Shown here one piece after another: positions 1 to 8,793 of a stretch of DNA of 18,032 nucleotides; positions within the stretch are counted from its first letter, which is position 1; every line of letters starts with the position of its first letter. The notes below the pieces were generated by a model. That model made no database searches. It was not told the DNA's origin and worked only from the letters and a program-made list of their open reading frames with translations. The stretch covers positions 1-18,032 of the forward strand of contig JAYVTS010000411.1 in assembly GCA_043788645.1 (NCBI GenBank), read 5' to 3'. The DNA is from CANIZL01 sp043788645. GTDB lineage: Bacteria; Verrucomicrobiota; Verrucomicrobiia; Limisphaerales; UBA9464. Position numbers and translations under genes: made by a program.

Positions 1-221
1 GAACGATTCTTCTTCACCGAGTGGGCTTTGGGGGACGGAATCGAGTCGGAGCGTGGCATCCGGGCACACCCCAGGCCACAGGCCGGTTTGGCGTCAGGTG
101 TTCCGTGTTCATCCGCGGTTCCTTTTGATCGCGGGGACCGCCCTCACCCTGCCCTCTCAAACGAGGAGAGAGAACCAGAAAACGAAGGGTGCGCCGTGTT
201 AACACAACCCGCTGATATAGG
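1..221. other. Intergenic region, no convincing gene
   Basis: Open frames run through this stretch on both strands, but none has a recognisable protein pattern. Their translations are rich in Arg, Pro and Gly, as in non-coding GC-rich DNA. From about 100 the sequence already resembles the repeat family that follows: positions 110-121 are a copy of the right-arm 12-mer CATCCGCGGTTC found in each 149-bp unit. A CTCTC/GAGAG fold-back lies near 155-175. No tRNA, promoter or terminator could be supported. Confidence 0.5.
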
Positions 222-722
222 TGGGCGTTTCTGCGGTTGATCCCGTCAAAAGCACGGGACCCAACCGCGGTCCCTCCGAACCGCGGATGGACGCGGATTC
301 ACACGGATGGGGAAAGTTCTAAATTCTTCTTATCTGCGTTCATCTGCGTTCATCCGCGGTTCTCTTCGTTTGGGCGTTGCTGCGGTTGATCCCGTCAAAA
401 GCACGGGACACAACCGCGGTCCCCCCGAACCGCGGATGGACACGGATTCACGCGGATGGGGAAAGTTCTAAATTCTTCTTATCTGCGTTCATCTGCGTTC
501 ATCCGCGGTTCTCTTCGGTTGGGCGTTTCTGCGATTGATCCCGTCAAAAGCACGGGACCCAACCGCGGTCCCTCCGAACCGCGGATGGACACGGATTCAC
601 GCAGATGGGGAAAGTTCTAAATTCTTCTTATCTGCGTTCACCTGCGTTCATCCGCGGTTCTCTTCGTTTGGGCGTTTCTGCGGTTGATCCCGTCAAAAGC
701 ACGGGACCCAACCGCGGTCCGT
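222..722. repeat. 149-bp tandem repeat array, about 3.4 copies
   Basis: Units begin with TGGGCGTT at 222, 371, 520 and 669, a period of exactly 149 bp. The fourth copy breaks off after about 53 bp, near 722. Copies differ by only a few bases. Each unit holds a small CCCGT/ACGGG hairpin with loop CAAAAGC, then a long imperfect inverted repeat with perfect 12-bp outer arms (GAACCGCGGATG and CATCCGCGGTTC) at 278-289/351-362, 427-438/500-511 and 576-587/649-660. Inside each arm a 7-mer recurs every 10 bp: CGCGGAT-type at 282, 292 and 302, and ATCTGCG-type at 332, 342 and 352. Because 149 is not a multiple of 3 and the unit is palindromic, the array is not coding. Function is unknown. Confidence 0.93.
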
Positions 723-829
723 CCGCGGAGAGAAACCCGAAACCTCCGACCACACGTCGGCGGCCAACCGGAAACTTTGTGAATCTTTGCTTTCGCCAGA
801 ACCCAAAAGCCTGATCTCTTGGGGATCAC

Positions 830-1963
830 ATGGCCGAAGACCTGGGCTTACCTGCACCGCGGCAACGTCTGACCTCCATCGACGTACTCCGCGGTTTTGA
901 CATGATGTGGATCATGGGAGGCGACTCCATTGGCGGTGCCGTCGCCCTGCTCCTCGGCACTCATCATTGGCTCTCGCTCCAATTGGAACACGTCGCCTGG
1001 GAAGGCTGTCGCTTTTACGATCTGATCTTCCCAACCTTCGTTTTCTTGGCGGGCGTGTCCGCCGTGTTTTCTTTAGGCCGGATTCGCGATGAACGGGGAA
1101 AAGACGCCGCCTTCGTCCGCCTTCTCCAACGAGCGATCCTCCTTTACCTGATCGGTCTTTTTTACTACGGGCTTTCGAAAAACGGGGAGTGGCATATTCG
1201 CTTGCTAGGCGTCTTACAACGCATTGCTCTCAGCTATCTTGGCGCCGGTTTCCTCTTTATCTTCTACAAACCGCGGACGCTGATCGTTGTGGCGACGACC
1301 ATCCTGATCGGCTACTGGGCCGCCCTCAATTTTATCCCGGTTCCCGGGTTCGGAGTCGGCGATTTGGCCGAAGGCCACAATTTGGTAAATTGGTTCGATT
1401 CCAAATACCTCCCGGGTTTCAAATGGGATGGAGACCACGATCCGGAAGGGATTTTGAGCACTTTGCCTGCGATGGTAACCTGCCTGTTAGGGGTGTTCGC
1501 CGGCCGGGTGCTGCGCGATGACCAACGCTCACCCGCGGCGAAGGCCACCTGGCTGGTCGGCTATGGAGCCGCACTGTTGACGGCTGGTTTTGCGACGAGT
1601 TTTGCTTTTCCGATCATTAAGAAGCTCTGGACTTCATCCTATGTCTTGGTGGCCGGCGGATGGAGTGCGCTGGCGCTCGCTGCCTTCTTTTACGTGATGG
1701 ATGTCCAGGGTTGGAAACGTTGGGCAACCCCTTTTGTCTGGGTGGGTTTGAATCCGATCTCCATCTATCTCGCCGGTAACCTCGTGAACTTCGACGCGCT
1801 CGCCGCACGGCTCGTTGGCGGTGAAGACTCCCAGAAAGTCTGGCACGGGCTCGGAGCATTAAATCCTGGTTTAGGTGCGTTCGTGGTTGCAATCCTTGGC
1901 ATTGGGTGGGGTTTCTGGCTCGCTTGGTTACTCAATCGCCGGAAGATTTTCTTACGCGTTTGA
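830..1963 (+). CDS. DUF5009 / HGSNAT-like membrane acyltransferase, copy 1
   Basis: This is a 377-residue polytopic membrane protein of the DUF5009 / heparan-alpha-glucosaminide N-acetyltransferase-like family (COG4299 type). The N terminus has the family signature SIDVLRGFDM (residues 16-25), followed by LEHVAWEGCRFYDLIFP (52-68). His54 matches the His that carries the acetyl group in human HGSNAT. The conserved PEGILSTLPA and KKLWTSSYVL segments follow, with about ten hydrophobic segments in all. The family moves an acetyl group across a membrane onto an amino sugar or related acceptor; the bacterial substrate is unknown. ATG at 830 is preceded by GGGG at 821-824, a weak ribosome site. The next gene starts 48 bp downstream and is a paralogue, so the two are probably co-transcribed. 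Confidence 0.9.
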   Translation: MAEDLGLPAPRQRLTSIDVLRGFDMMWIMGGDSIGGAVALLLGTHHWLSLQLEHVAWEGCRFYDLIFPTFVFLAGVSAVFSLGRIRDERGKDAAFVRLLQRAILLYLIGLFYYGLSKNGEWHIRLLGVLQRIALSYLGAGFLFIFYKPRTLIVVATTILIGYWAALNFIPVPGFGVGDLAEGHNLVNWFDSKYLPGFKWDGDHDPEGILSTLPAMVTCLLGVFAGRVLRDDQRSPAAKATWLVGYGAALLTAGFATSFAFPIIKKLWTSSYVLVAGGWSALALAAFFYVMDVQGWKRWATPFVWVGLNPISIYLAGNLVNFDALAARLVGGEDSQKVWHGLGALNPGLGAFVVAILGIGWGFWLAWLLNRRKIFLRV

Positions 1964-2011
1964 TCGGCCCACAACCTAGAACGCGCACACCGCCTCAATC
2001 CCCTTACCGCC

Positions 2012-3253
2012 ATGCCGTATATTTCCTCGTACGATCAAGTTTCGACCGTCCGTTACTCCGAACTCCCGGACGGTTCCCGTCGGGTGCTCGCGGTCGATGC
2101 CCTCCGCGGCTTTGACCTCTTTTGGATCGTGGGCGGTGGCGCAATCGTCGGCGGATTGAAGAACTTTACCGGATCAGATTTCCTGAACGGACTCCGAACT
2201 CAGCTCGAACACGTCGAATGGGAAGGGTTTCGTTTCTATGATCTCATTTTTCCGCTCTTTGTATTTATTGCCGGTGTGTCGGCTGTTTTTTCTCTTACCA
2301 AAGCCCGCGAACAAGGCGGCGAGGCCCGGGCGGCGCGCCGTTTGTTCGTGCGGGGCCTTTTGCTTTTCCTTGTAGGAGTCTTTTACGCGGGTGGGTTCAC
2401 CAATGGCTTGGAGGGGGTTCGTTGGTTAGGGGTCCTCCAGCGCATCGCGATCAGTTATACTGCGGCCGGGATCCTTTTTCTCTATATACCATGGAAATAT
2501 CTGATCGGAGTTGCCGCGGCCATTCTCACCGGATATTGGCTCCTCTTGACTCAATCCCAAGTCAAAAATATCCAGCTGGACCAAGTCGCCCTCACCACTC
2601 TGGCTGAGAAATCGAAGTTAACGAATGCCAGCCCGGCGGTCTTCTTTGCCAAGACGTCGCAAACCATAAAAGGACCGATGCAGCCGGGGCTTAATGTGGT
2701 CAATCACTTCGATTTTCAACATCTTCCCGGCCGACGTTACGACACCTACTATGATCCAGAGGGTATTTTGAGCACTTTTCCCGCCGTGGTGACGTGTCTG
2801 TTGGGAGTGTTCGCCGGCTTAATTTTGGCCAATCCTCACCTGGCCATCGGTGGCAAGACTTCCTGGCTGATCTTGCTCGGTTTCGGTTGTTTAATCGGTG
2901 GATTCAGCTGGGGATTCGTATTTCCCATTGTGAAGAAACTTTGGACCTCCAGCTTCGTATTGGTGGCGGGCGGATTCAGTTTTCTGTTGCTCGCCGCATT
3001 TCATCACGTCGTCGATGTGCTGAAGTGGCGCCGCTGGTTCATGCCCTTTATTTGGGTCGGTACCAACGCCTTGCCGATCTACTTGGTCAATAGCATTCTG
3101 CCATGGCGAAAGATCGTGGATCGGGTTCTCGGCGGACCGGTGGCGGGTTCGTTGGGCAATGGAGGCCCGCTGTTGCTGACAGCCAGTAGCCTGCTGGTGA
3201 TGTTTCTTTTCGCACGCTTTCTCTACAAACGGGGAATTTTTTTTCGGATCTGA
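2012..3253 (+). CDS. DUF5009 / HGSNAT-like membrane acyltransferase, copy 2
   Basis: This 413-residue paralogue of the preceding gene follows it after 48 bp. It shares the motif order: AVDALRGFDLFW (residues 27-38), LEHVEWEGFRFYDLIFPLF (65-83) with the putative acetyl-carrying His67, then PEGILSTFPAVVTCLLGVFAG and KKLWTSSFVLVAGGFSFLLLAAF. It ends KRGIFFRI, close to the RRKIFLRV end of copy 1. The main difference is an extra hydrophilic segment in the middle (about residues 175-222, rich in Gln, Lys, Thr and Ser) between two membrane helices. That segment could be an extracytoplasmic loop that alters acceptor choice. The N terminus also has about 13 additional residues before the signature. 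The acceptor is unknown; family membership is certain, the enzymatic role is inferred. Confidence 0.9.
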   Translation: MPYISSYDQVSTVRYSELPDGSRRVLAVDALRGFDLFWIVGGGAIVGGLKNFTGSDFLNGLRTQLEHVEWEGFRFYDLIFPLFVFIAGVSAVFSLTKAREQGGEARAARRLFVRGLLLFLVGVFYAGGFTNGLEGVRWLGVLQRIAISYTAAGILFLYIPWKYLIGVAAAILTGYWLLLTQSQVKNIQLDQVALTTLAEKSKLTNASPAVFFAKTSQTIKGPMQPGLNVVNHFDFQHLPGRRYDTYYDPEGILSTFPAVVTCLLGVFAGLILANPHLAIGGKTSWLILLGFGCLIGGFSWGFVFPIVKKLWTSSFVLVAGGFSFLLLAAFHHVVDVLKWRRWFMPFIWVGTNALPIYLVNSILPWRKIVDRVLGGPVAGSLGNGGPLLLTASSLLVMFLFARFLYKRGIFFRI

Positions 3254-3297
3254 AAGAACTGGGTTGAGCCCGGTCGATCTGCGGCCACCTTGCGGTC

Positions 3298-4395
3298 GTG
3301 TTGCTCAATGAGTTGACTCCGCGGGTGTTCGTGGCGGCCACCCGCCAGAATGACGGAAAAACGACCACTTCGCTCGGCCTCCTGGCGGCGCTCCAGAAAC
3401 GGTTCGGCCGCGTGGGCTACATCAAACCCGTCGGACAACGCTTCGTTGAAATCGACGATCAAAAAATCGACGAAGACTCTGTCCTGATGGATCGGGTGTT
3501 CCGCCTCAATTGTCCGTTGGTGGATATGTCCCCCATTGCCGTGGAGCCGGATTTCACGCGCAAATACCTGCAGGGTGGGAGCCTGGATTTCCTGATCAAA
3601 CGAATTCACAAAGGGTTTGATCGCGTCGCTTGGGAAAAAGACTTCGTCCTCTGCGAAGGGACCGGCCACGCGGGCGTCGGCAGCGTGTTCGATCTCTCGA
3701 ACGCGACCGTCGCCAAACTTCTCGGCGCCAAAGTCATCATCGTCACCCGGGGCGGCATTGGTTTGCCCATTGATGAAGTCACTCTGAACCACGCCTTGTT
3801 TGAGCGGGAAGGCGTGGAAGTCATTGGCGTCATCGTTAACAAGGTTTTGCCGGAGAAAATGGAGTACATTACCGATTTCGCACGGCGCGGATTCAAACGC
3901 AAAGGACTCGAACTCCTCGGCGTCGTTCCTCATCAACCCATATTGTCGAAGCCAACCCTCCAAGCCATTTGCAACGAACTCAAGGCCGATGTCCTTGGAG
4001 GCCAAGCCCAATGCAATAACGTCGTCCAACACGTCGTCATCGGCGCGATGGGCGCAGCCAACGTCGCCAAACGCTTGAAAATGGGCACTCTTCTCATCAC
4101 CCCAGCCGACCGGGAAGACGTTTTGGAAGCGGCCGGCACCTTTGCTCGGAATCCAAATAGTCCTCTGGCCGGTTTGATCCTCTCCGATGGCATCAGACCC
4201 TCCGCCGCCACCGCCCGGCAACTCCGCTCCCTCCCGTGCCCCGTGTTAGTGGCCGCCAAGGACAGCTACGGCGTCGCGGCGGCGGTCCAAAATGTGACGA
4301 TCAAAACGGGCCCCGACGACACCCAGAAAATCAGCCTGATCCAGCAAATTATCGCCGACCATGTGAACCTGGATCGGATCCTCGCCAAACTGTAG
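3298..4395 (+). CDS. BioD-like P-loop / DRTGG-domain protein (Pta N-terminal-like)
   Basis: This 365-residue protein resembles the N-terminal half of long bacterial phosphate acetyltransferases. Residues 8-30 form a dethiobiotin-synthetase-like P-loop (ATRQNDGKTT, Lys21). EGTGHAG at 120-126 and LLGAKVIIVTRGGIG (141-155) follow the BioD fold. Residues of about 210-330 (QHVVIGAMGAANVAKRL, then LLITPADREDVLEAA) match a DRTGG domain. The catalytic C-terminal Pta domain is absent, so this is a stand-alone sensor or regulator-like protein rather than an acetyltransferase. The start is GTG at 3298 with no clear Shine-Dalgarno; TTG at 3301 would change it by one residue. It lies 44 bp after the acyltransferase pair and may be co-transcribed. 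A link to acetyl-CoA or acetyl phosphate supply for those enzymes is only a suggestion. Confidence 0.85.
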   Translation: MLLNELTPRVFVAATRQNDGKTTTSLGLLAALQKRFGRVGYIKPVGQRFVEIDDQKIDEDSVLMDRVFRLNCPLVDMSPIAVEPDFTRKYLQGGSLDFLIKRIHKGFDRVAWEKDFVLCEGTGHAGVGSVFDLSNATVAKLLGAKVIIVTRGGIGLPIDEVTLNHALFEREGVEVIGVIVNKVLPEKMEYITDFARRGFKRKGLELLGVVPHQPILSKPTLQAICNELKADVLGGQAQCNNVVQHVVIGAMGAANVAKRLKMGTLLITPADREDVLEAAGTFARNPNSPLAGLILSDGIRPSAATARQLRSLPCPVLVAAKDSYGVAAAVQNVTIKTGPDDTQKISLIQQIIADHVNLDRILAKL

Positions 4396-4608
4396 GGCCG
4401 GTTCGTGAATCGGTCTCGCCCGGTGGCACCTCGAAACCGAAGTTGCCCACTTGTATTTACTCAACCAGTTCCCAATTCCACCGATAGAATGAGTCGCGAA
4501 CGGATGCCGAAACCGGTCGACCCGGCGAGCTGGCGCTGGGCGCTGGGCGCACTCCCTTCGGCGGCGGATACTGACGCCTCACGGTCAACGACCGACCGGT
4601 CCGCCACC

Positions 4609-7600
4609 ATGAATTGCCCTGATCCCTGCGCCCCGCCTCGGGCCACTCTCTACTGGGTGGCCTTCCTGGCGTACTTCATTTTCGCGGCCGAAATCCTCAC
4701 GGCCCAGCCCGCTGAATCGAATCGCCCAGGACGGATTGTCGCGGCCTATGCCCTCACGTCGGCCCATAACGATGAGGGCATTGACCCGGCCGCGTGGCAA
4801 TTGCTGGGCTCGAATGATCAAGGGCAGTCGTGGAAAACGCTCGATCAACAAACGAATCAAATTTTTAGTGGGCGCAGTCAGCGGCAGGTTTTTGCATTGT
4901 TCAATCGAACCGGTTATACGATTTACCGTCTCCAAGTGGAGGCGTCGGGAACCAGAGAAGGGGTCCATCTCGCGGAACTGGAATTGCTGGGGAAACCGAC
5001 CGGTGTCACCAATGAAGCGGACCTATATAGCCTCATCACTGCTTCAAGAGAACACCCGCTAGTGGGGCCCGCTAGCGACGCCTTTGACGGTGATCCCAAA
5101 ACAAAATGGCGTGATTTTGGGGGCGGGCAGCCAGGAGGCTGTTGGATTCAATGTGAATACACCCGCGCGGCGGCAATCACCCTGACCAACGTGAGACAGG
5201 TCTTGTTGTCCATCCACCGAGCCGATACCCACACCGCTTTGTCCGCTCGTGTGCCACAAATCCTCTCGAATATTCAAGCGCAAGCGACCCTCGCCCAATG
5301 TTCATTGGACGGCTACGCGCTCACGGCTGCGAATGATAAACCGGAGCGCGATCCGGTCAGTTGGCGTTTACTCGGGTCCAACGATAACGGGGAAAATTGG
5401 GAGACCTTGGACTCCCGCCGAGATGAACTCTTTAGCACTCGTTTCCAGCGGCGCATTTTCTCGTTGGCGCGTCCGGCAAAATTTGCGCTCTATCGGCTCG
5501 CGATCGATTCCGTCCGGGTTCCAGGCGTCATCGGTGACGGAAATAGCGAACAATTGGTGAATGGTGCCAATTCGGTTCAATTGGCTGAGATTGAACCGCT
5601 CGAAGGATTAAACCGTGCCGGCCCTGGATTCTCAATCGCTCTTTCGGCCCAAGGCGAGAACCCGCCCGTTGAATCGGCCGAAATGCTTTTTGACGGAAAT
5701 TCCCGAACGAAATGGCTCGACTACGCTCGCAACAATACGCATCGCTCCAGCTGGATTCAATGGCAGTATTTGCGTGAAGAAAAGACGCCCATCCTCAACT
5801 TGCGTCGACTCCAAACGGTCCGCTCTCAAGCACCACTCCTCCTGAATCTTCAGGTCGAAGGTGTGGTGGTTTCGTGGAATTCGGAGACAAAAATTCTCGG
5901 TTTCCTGGATGAAACGGGTTTCCAGTTTTTTCAGCTGAGAACCCCCGTCGCAACGATGCGCCCGGGCATTCGTATCCGATGGCGTGGTCGGCTCGAACTC
6001 AACCATCCATTCCCGGTGGTAGAGAATCCTCAGATGGTCCTATTACCTCCGCTACCGGCGTTCTCGGAACTGGTCCCCGGCCAGGTCTTTGATGCCAACC
6101 CGTCGTTTGTGACGGGCGTCGTCGCCGGAAAAGTTCTCGCCGTTGCCCAAACTCCGTTCGTTACGACCCTGCGGCTTCAGCCAGAGAACTCTGGCGGTAC
6201 GTTTTTCGTGCGAGTGCTGAATCCTGCCCAAGACCGCCTGCACGACTTTACCGGAAGCTATGTTCGGGTTTCGGGGGTCGGACAAACGGTGTTGAATGAT
6301 CAAGGTAAAAAGGTCGCCAATACCCTCTGGGTTTCAGACTTAACCCACATAGAAGAAACGGAAACTCCCGCCCAGCGGATGGCTCGGTTACGTCAGGCTA
6401 CGAATCAGACCTCCGCTCTTCCGAAAACGATCAGCCCCCATGAAACGGAAACCGTGACCTCTCTCGGAGAAATGAATTCCATCGCTCGTAGAACCCCCGG
6501 AAATCCCATTCAAGTGAAAGTCCGCGGCGTCATTACCTACCTGGACCCAGTCACGGAGGATTTCTATCTCCAAAGCGGAAGCGACAGTGCGCGGGTCAAT
6601 GATCAGATCAGCGCCGGTCTGTCGGCCTCACTCCCGATGGAAGGAACCTATATCGAATTGGAAGGCGTTTTCGATGCGGAAGCCCCGGCCGCGATCATTC
6701 CAAAGGCCTTCGCTACCCTACTAGGTCCCGGGCAAATGCCAGAACCCCTTCGCCCGACTCGCGATCGGCTCATGACGGGCGCGGAGGATAACCGTTGGGT
6801 GGAGATGGAAGGTTTGGTCCGGGAAATCGGTGAACACCGCCTCGTATTAGCTGTCTCGGGCGGGTCCGTAATCGTCTTCATCACTCGGATTGACCCCCAA
6901 TACGCCCTTCGCCTGCTGGGGAGTCAGGTGCGAGTGTCGGGAGTTTGTTTGCCGGTTGATAACACCCGCAATCAGCGATTAGGCGTCCGCCTCATGGTCC
7001 CCTCGACCCAGAATATCGAGGTCGTTCGGGCCGCCCCGGAAAACCCCTTTGAAATGCCAAACGTCGCGCCCCAAAATATTCTCCACGCGGATTCCGACAA
7101 CAGCGGTTTGGGCCTCCAGTTTTTGAAAACTTCCGGCGTGGTCACCTATCAAAATGGGCGCGTTCTTTTTATCCAAGACGGTGAGGCGGGGGTGCGGGTG
7201 CGGCTCCGCCAGGATTATCCAGTTCAATTGGGAGATCGAGTCGAGGTCGTCGGGTTGGCCGAGGCGGACGGTCTCTCGCCGAAGCTTGACCAAGGAGCGG
7301 TCCGCCGGGTGGGCCAAGACGTCTTACCGACGGCCCAAATGATCAATCTTCTGGGAACCGAATTGGAAAAACAAGATGCCACCCGCGGGTTCCTAACCGC
7401 CACGTTTCTGGGACAAAAAACGACGAAATTGGGTCTCCTGCTGGAGTTTCAGAGTGAACAACGGCGGCAGACTTTTTATGCCGTGCTCCCCACGAACCAC
7501 GGTGTACTCGCCGCCATCCCCATCGGCAGTGAAGTCAGGCTGGAGGGAGTTTTTAAAACGGAAGCCGATCCGGATCACAATCCGAACTTTGACGTCCTGA

Positions 7601-8697
7601 GCACGTCCTTCGCCCTCTATCTCAATTCGCCACTCGATATCACCATTCTGAAACGGCCCAGTTGGTGGAATGCCCGCCACACGTTATGGGTTCTCGGCGG
7701 TCTGGGTACGATCCTCTTTCTAGCCCTTGTTTGGGCGGGTCTACTCCGACGACAAGTCCACGAACAGACCCGAGAATTGCACGAACAAATCGAAGAACGT
7801 AAACGGATGGAACTGAAAATCAAAGCCACTCACAAAGAACTCCTGGTCGTTTCCCGTCAAGCGGGAATGGCCGAAGTGGCCACCAACGTGCTCCACAATG
7901 TCGGCAACGTGCTGAATAGTGTAAATGTTTCAGCCGCAATCGCCTTTGATCGAGTTAAGCAATCAAGAGCCAGCGGCCTCAGCCGCGCCGCGGCCATGTT
8001 GAAAGCTCAAGCCTCCGATTTAAATACCTATTTGACTCAAGATCCAAAGGGTAAACAGCTGCCAGATTATTTGGAAAAATTGGGCGATTACATCGTGGAA
8101 GAACAAAAATTGATTCTGGGCGAATTGGACTCCTTGCAAAAAAATGTCGCTCATATCAATGAAATCGTCTCCATGCAGCAGAATTATGCCAGCGTTTCGG
8201 GCATTACCGAAATCGTTCATTTAAAAGACGTTTTAGAGGATGCTCTTCGGATCAATGCGGATTCCTTCCGGCGTCACGGGATTGAGACGATTCGGAATTT
8301 TTCGGCCGTCAAACCCATTACCATTGAGCAACCTAAAGTGCTCCAAATATTAGTGAACCTCTTCCGAAACGCGGAAAATGCGTGCGTTGAATCGGGTCGT
8401 ACAGACCGAAAAATCACCATCCACCTGAGTCAAATCGAATCCCTCATCTCGATGACGATCTCCGATAATGGCGTGGGGATTCCGGCGGAAAATCTCACCC
8501 GAATCTTTAGTCATGGATTTACCACGCGAAAAGACGGGCACGGTTTCGGTCTGCATAGCGGGGCGATTGCCGCGAGGGAAATGGGCGGCGAACTCCGAGT
8601 CGAGAGTGCCGGCCCAGGCCAAGGCGCAAATTTTACACTCCAATTGCCTGTGATCCGACCGGAACCCCGGCGGACTTTTGATCCAAGCAACCGGTGA
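4609..8697 (+). CDS. Large sensor histidine kinase with discoidin-like and OB-like extracytoplasmic repeats
   Basis: With ATG 4609 the protein has about 1362 residues and begins with a signal/anchor sequence (hydrophobic about 13-32, then TAQPAES). The frame is open back to GTG 4405, but those 68 residues look non-coding. Two F5/8-type-C-like units follow (about 42-126 and 233-330: WQLLGSND/WRLLGSND and FDGDPKTKW/FDGNSRTKW). Next come about five OB-like beta units (about 500-1010, each with V.G.V), one membrane helix (about 1024-1048), and a coiled-coil of charged residues. The kinase H-box is VLHNVGNVLNSV with His1096. ATP-binding boxes are the N box with Asn1254, DNGVG from Asp1286, IFSHGFTTRK, and GHGFGLH from 1310. 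No receiver domain or adjacent response regulator is present. It probably senses an extracytoplasmic, perhaps carbohydrate, ligand and signals to an unlinked partner. Confidence 0.88.
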   Translation: MNCPDPCAPPRATLYWVAFLAYFIFAAEILTAQPAESNRPGRIVAAYALTSAHNDEGIDPAAWQLLGSNDQGQSWKTLDQQTNQIFSGRSQRQVFALFNRTGYTIYRLQVEASGTREGVHLAELELLGKPTGVTNEADLYSLITASREHPLVGPASDAFDGDPKTKWRDFGGGQPGGCWIQCEYTRAAAITLTNVRQVLLSIHRADTHTALSARVPQILSNIQAQATLAQCSLDGYALTAANDKPERDPVSWRLLGSNDNGENWETLDSRRDELFSTRFQRRIFSLARPAKFALYRLAIDSVRVPGVIGDGNSEQLVNGANSVQLAEIEPLEGLNRAGPGFSIALSAQGENPPVESAEMLFDGNSRTKWLDYARNNTHRSSWIQWQYLREEKTPILNLRRLQTVRSQAPLLLNLQVEGVVVSWNSETKILGFLDETGFQFFQLRTPVATMRPGIRIRWRGRLELNHPFPVVENPQMVLLPPLPAFSELVPGQVFDANPSFVTGVVAGKVLAVAQTPFVTTLRLQPENSGGTFFVRVLNPAQDRLHDFTGSYVRVSGVGQTVLNDQGKKVANTLWVSDLTHIEETETPAQRMARLRQATNQTSALPKTISPHETETVTSLGEMNSIARRTPGNPIQVKVRGVITYLDPVTEDFYLQSGSDSARVNDQISAGLSASLPMEGTYIELEGVFDAEAPAAIIPKAFATLLGPGQMPEPLRPTRDRLMTGAEDNRWVEMEGLVREIGEHRLVLAVSGGSVIVFITRIDPQYALRLLGSQVRVSGVCLPVDNTRNQRLGVRLMVPSTQNIEVVRAAPENPFEMPNVAPQNILHADSDNSGLGLQFLKTSGVVTYQNGRVLFIQDGEAGVRVRLRQDYPVQLGDRVEVVGLAEADGLSPKLDQGAVRRVGQDVLPTAQMINLLGTELEKQDATRGFLTATFLGQKTTKLGLLLEFQSEQRRQTFYAVLPTNHGVLAAIPIGSEVRLEGVFKTEADPDHNPNFDVLSTSFALYLNSPLDITILKRPSWWNARHTLWVLGGLGTILFLALVWAGLLRRQVHEQTRELHEQIEERKRMELKIKATHKELLVVSRQAGMAEVATNVLHNVGNVLNSVNVSAAIAFDRVKQSRASGLSRAAAMLKAQASDLNTYLTQDPKGKQLPDYLEKLGDYIVEEQKLILGELDSLQKNVAHINEIVSMQQNYASVSGITEIVHLKDVLEDALRINADSFRRHGIETIRNFSAVKPITIEQPKVLQILVNLFRNAENACVESGRTDRKITIHLSQIESLISMTISDNGVGIPAENLTRIFSHGFTTRKDGHGFGLHSGAIAAREMGGELRVESAGPGQGANFTLQLPVIRPEPRRTFDPSNR

Positions 8698-8793
8698 AGG
8701 ACCTCTGCCAACTGGCTCGCGCGAGGTGGGCTCTGGGATACCTGATTTTCCCATTGCCGTTGCGCAGTCGGCTCCGCAGTCTTCCGCCCTGCC

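Noticed and set aside
222..722. CRISPR-like array
   Set aside because: Units are 149 bp and almost identical throughout, with no unique spacers and no cas genes nearby.
605..814. Plus-strand open frame of 69 codons and its antisense partner in the repeat array
   Set aside because: It lies in a 149-bp palindromic tandem repeat whose period shifts the frame; the translation is just the repeat read through.
3223..4221. Minus-strand open frame of 332 codons opposite the BioD-like gene
   Set aside because: It is an antisense shadow: Asp/Phe/His-rich translation with no motif, fully overlapping a well-supported gene.
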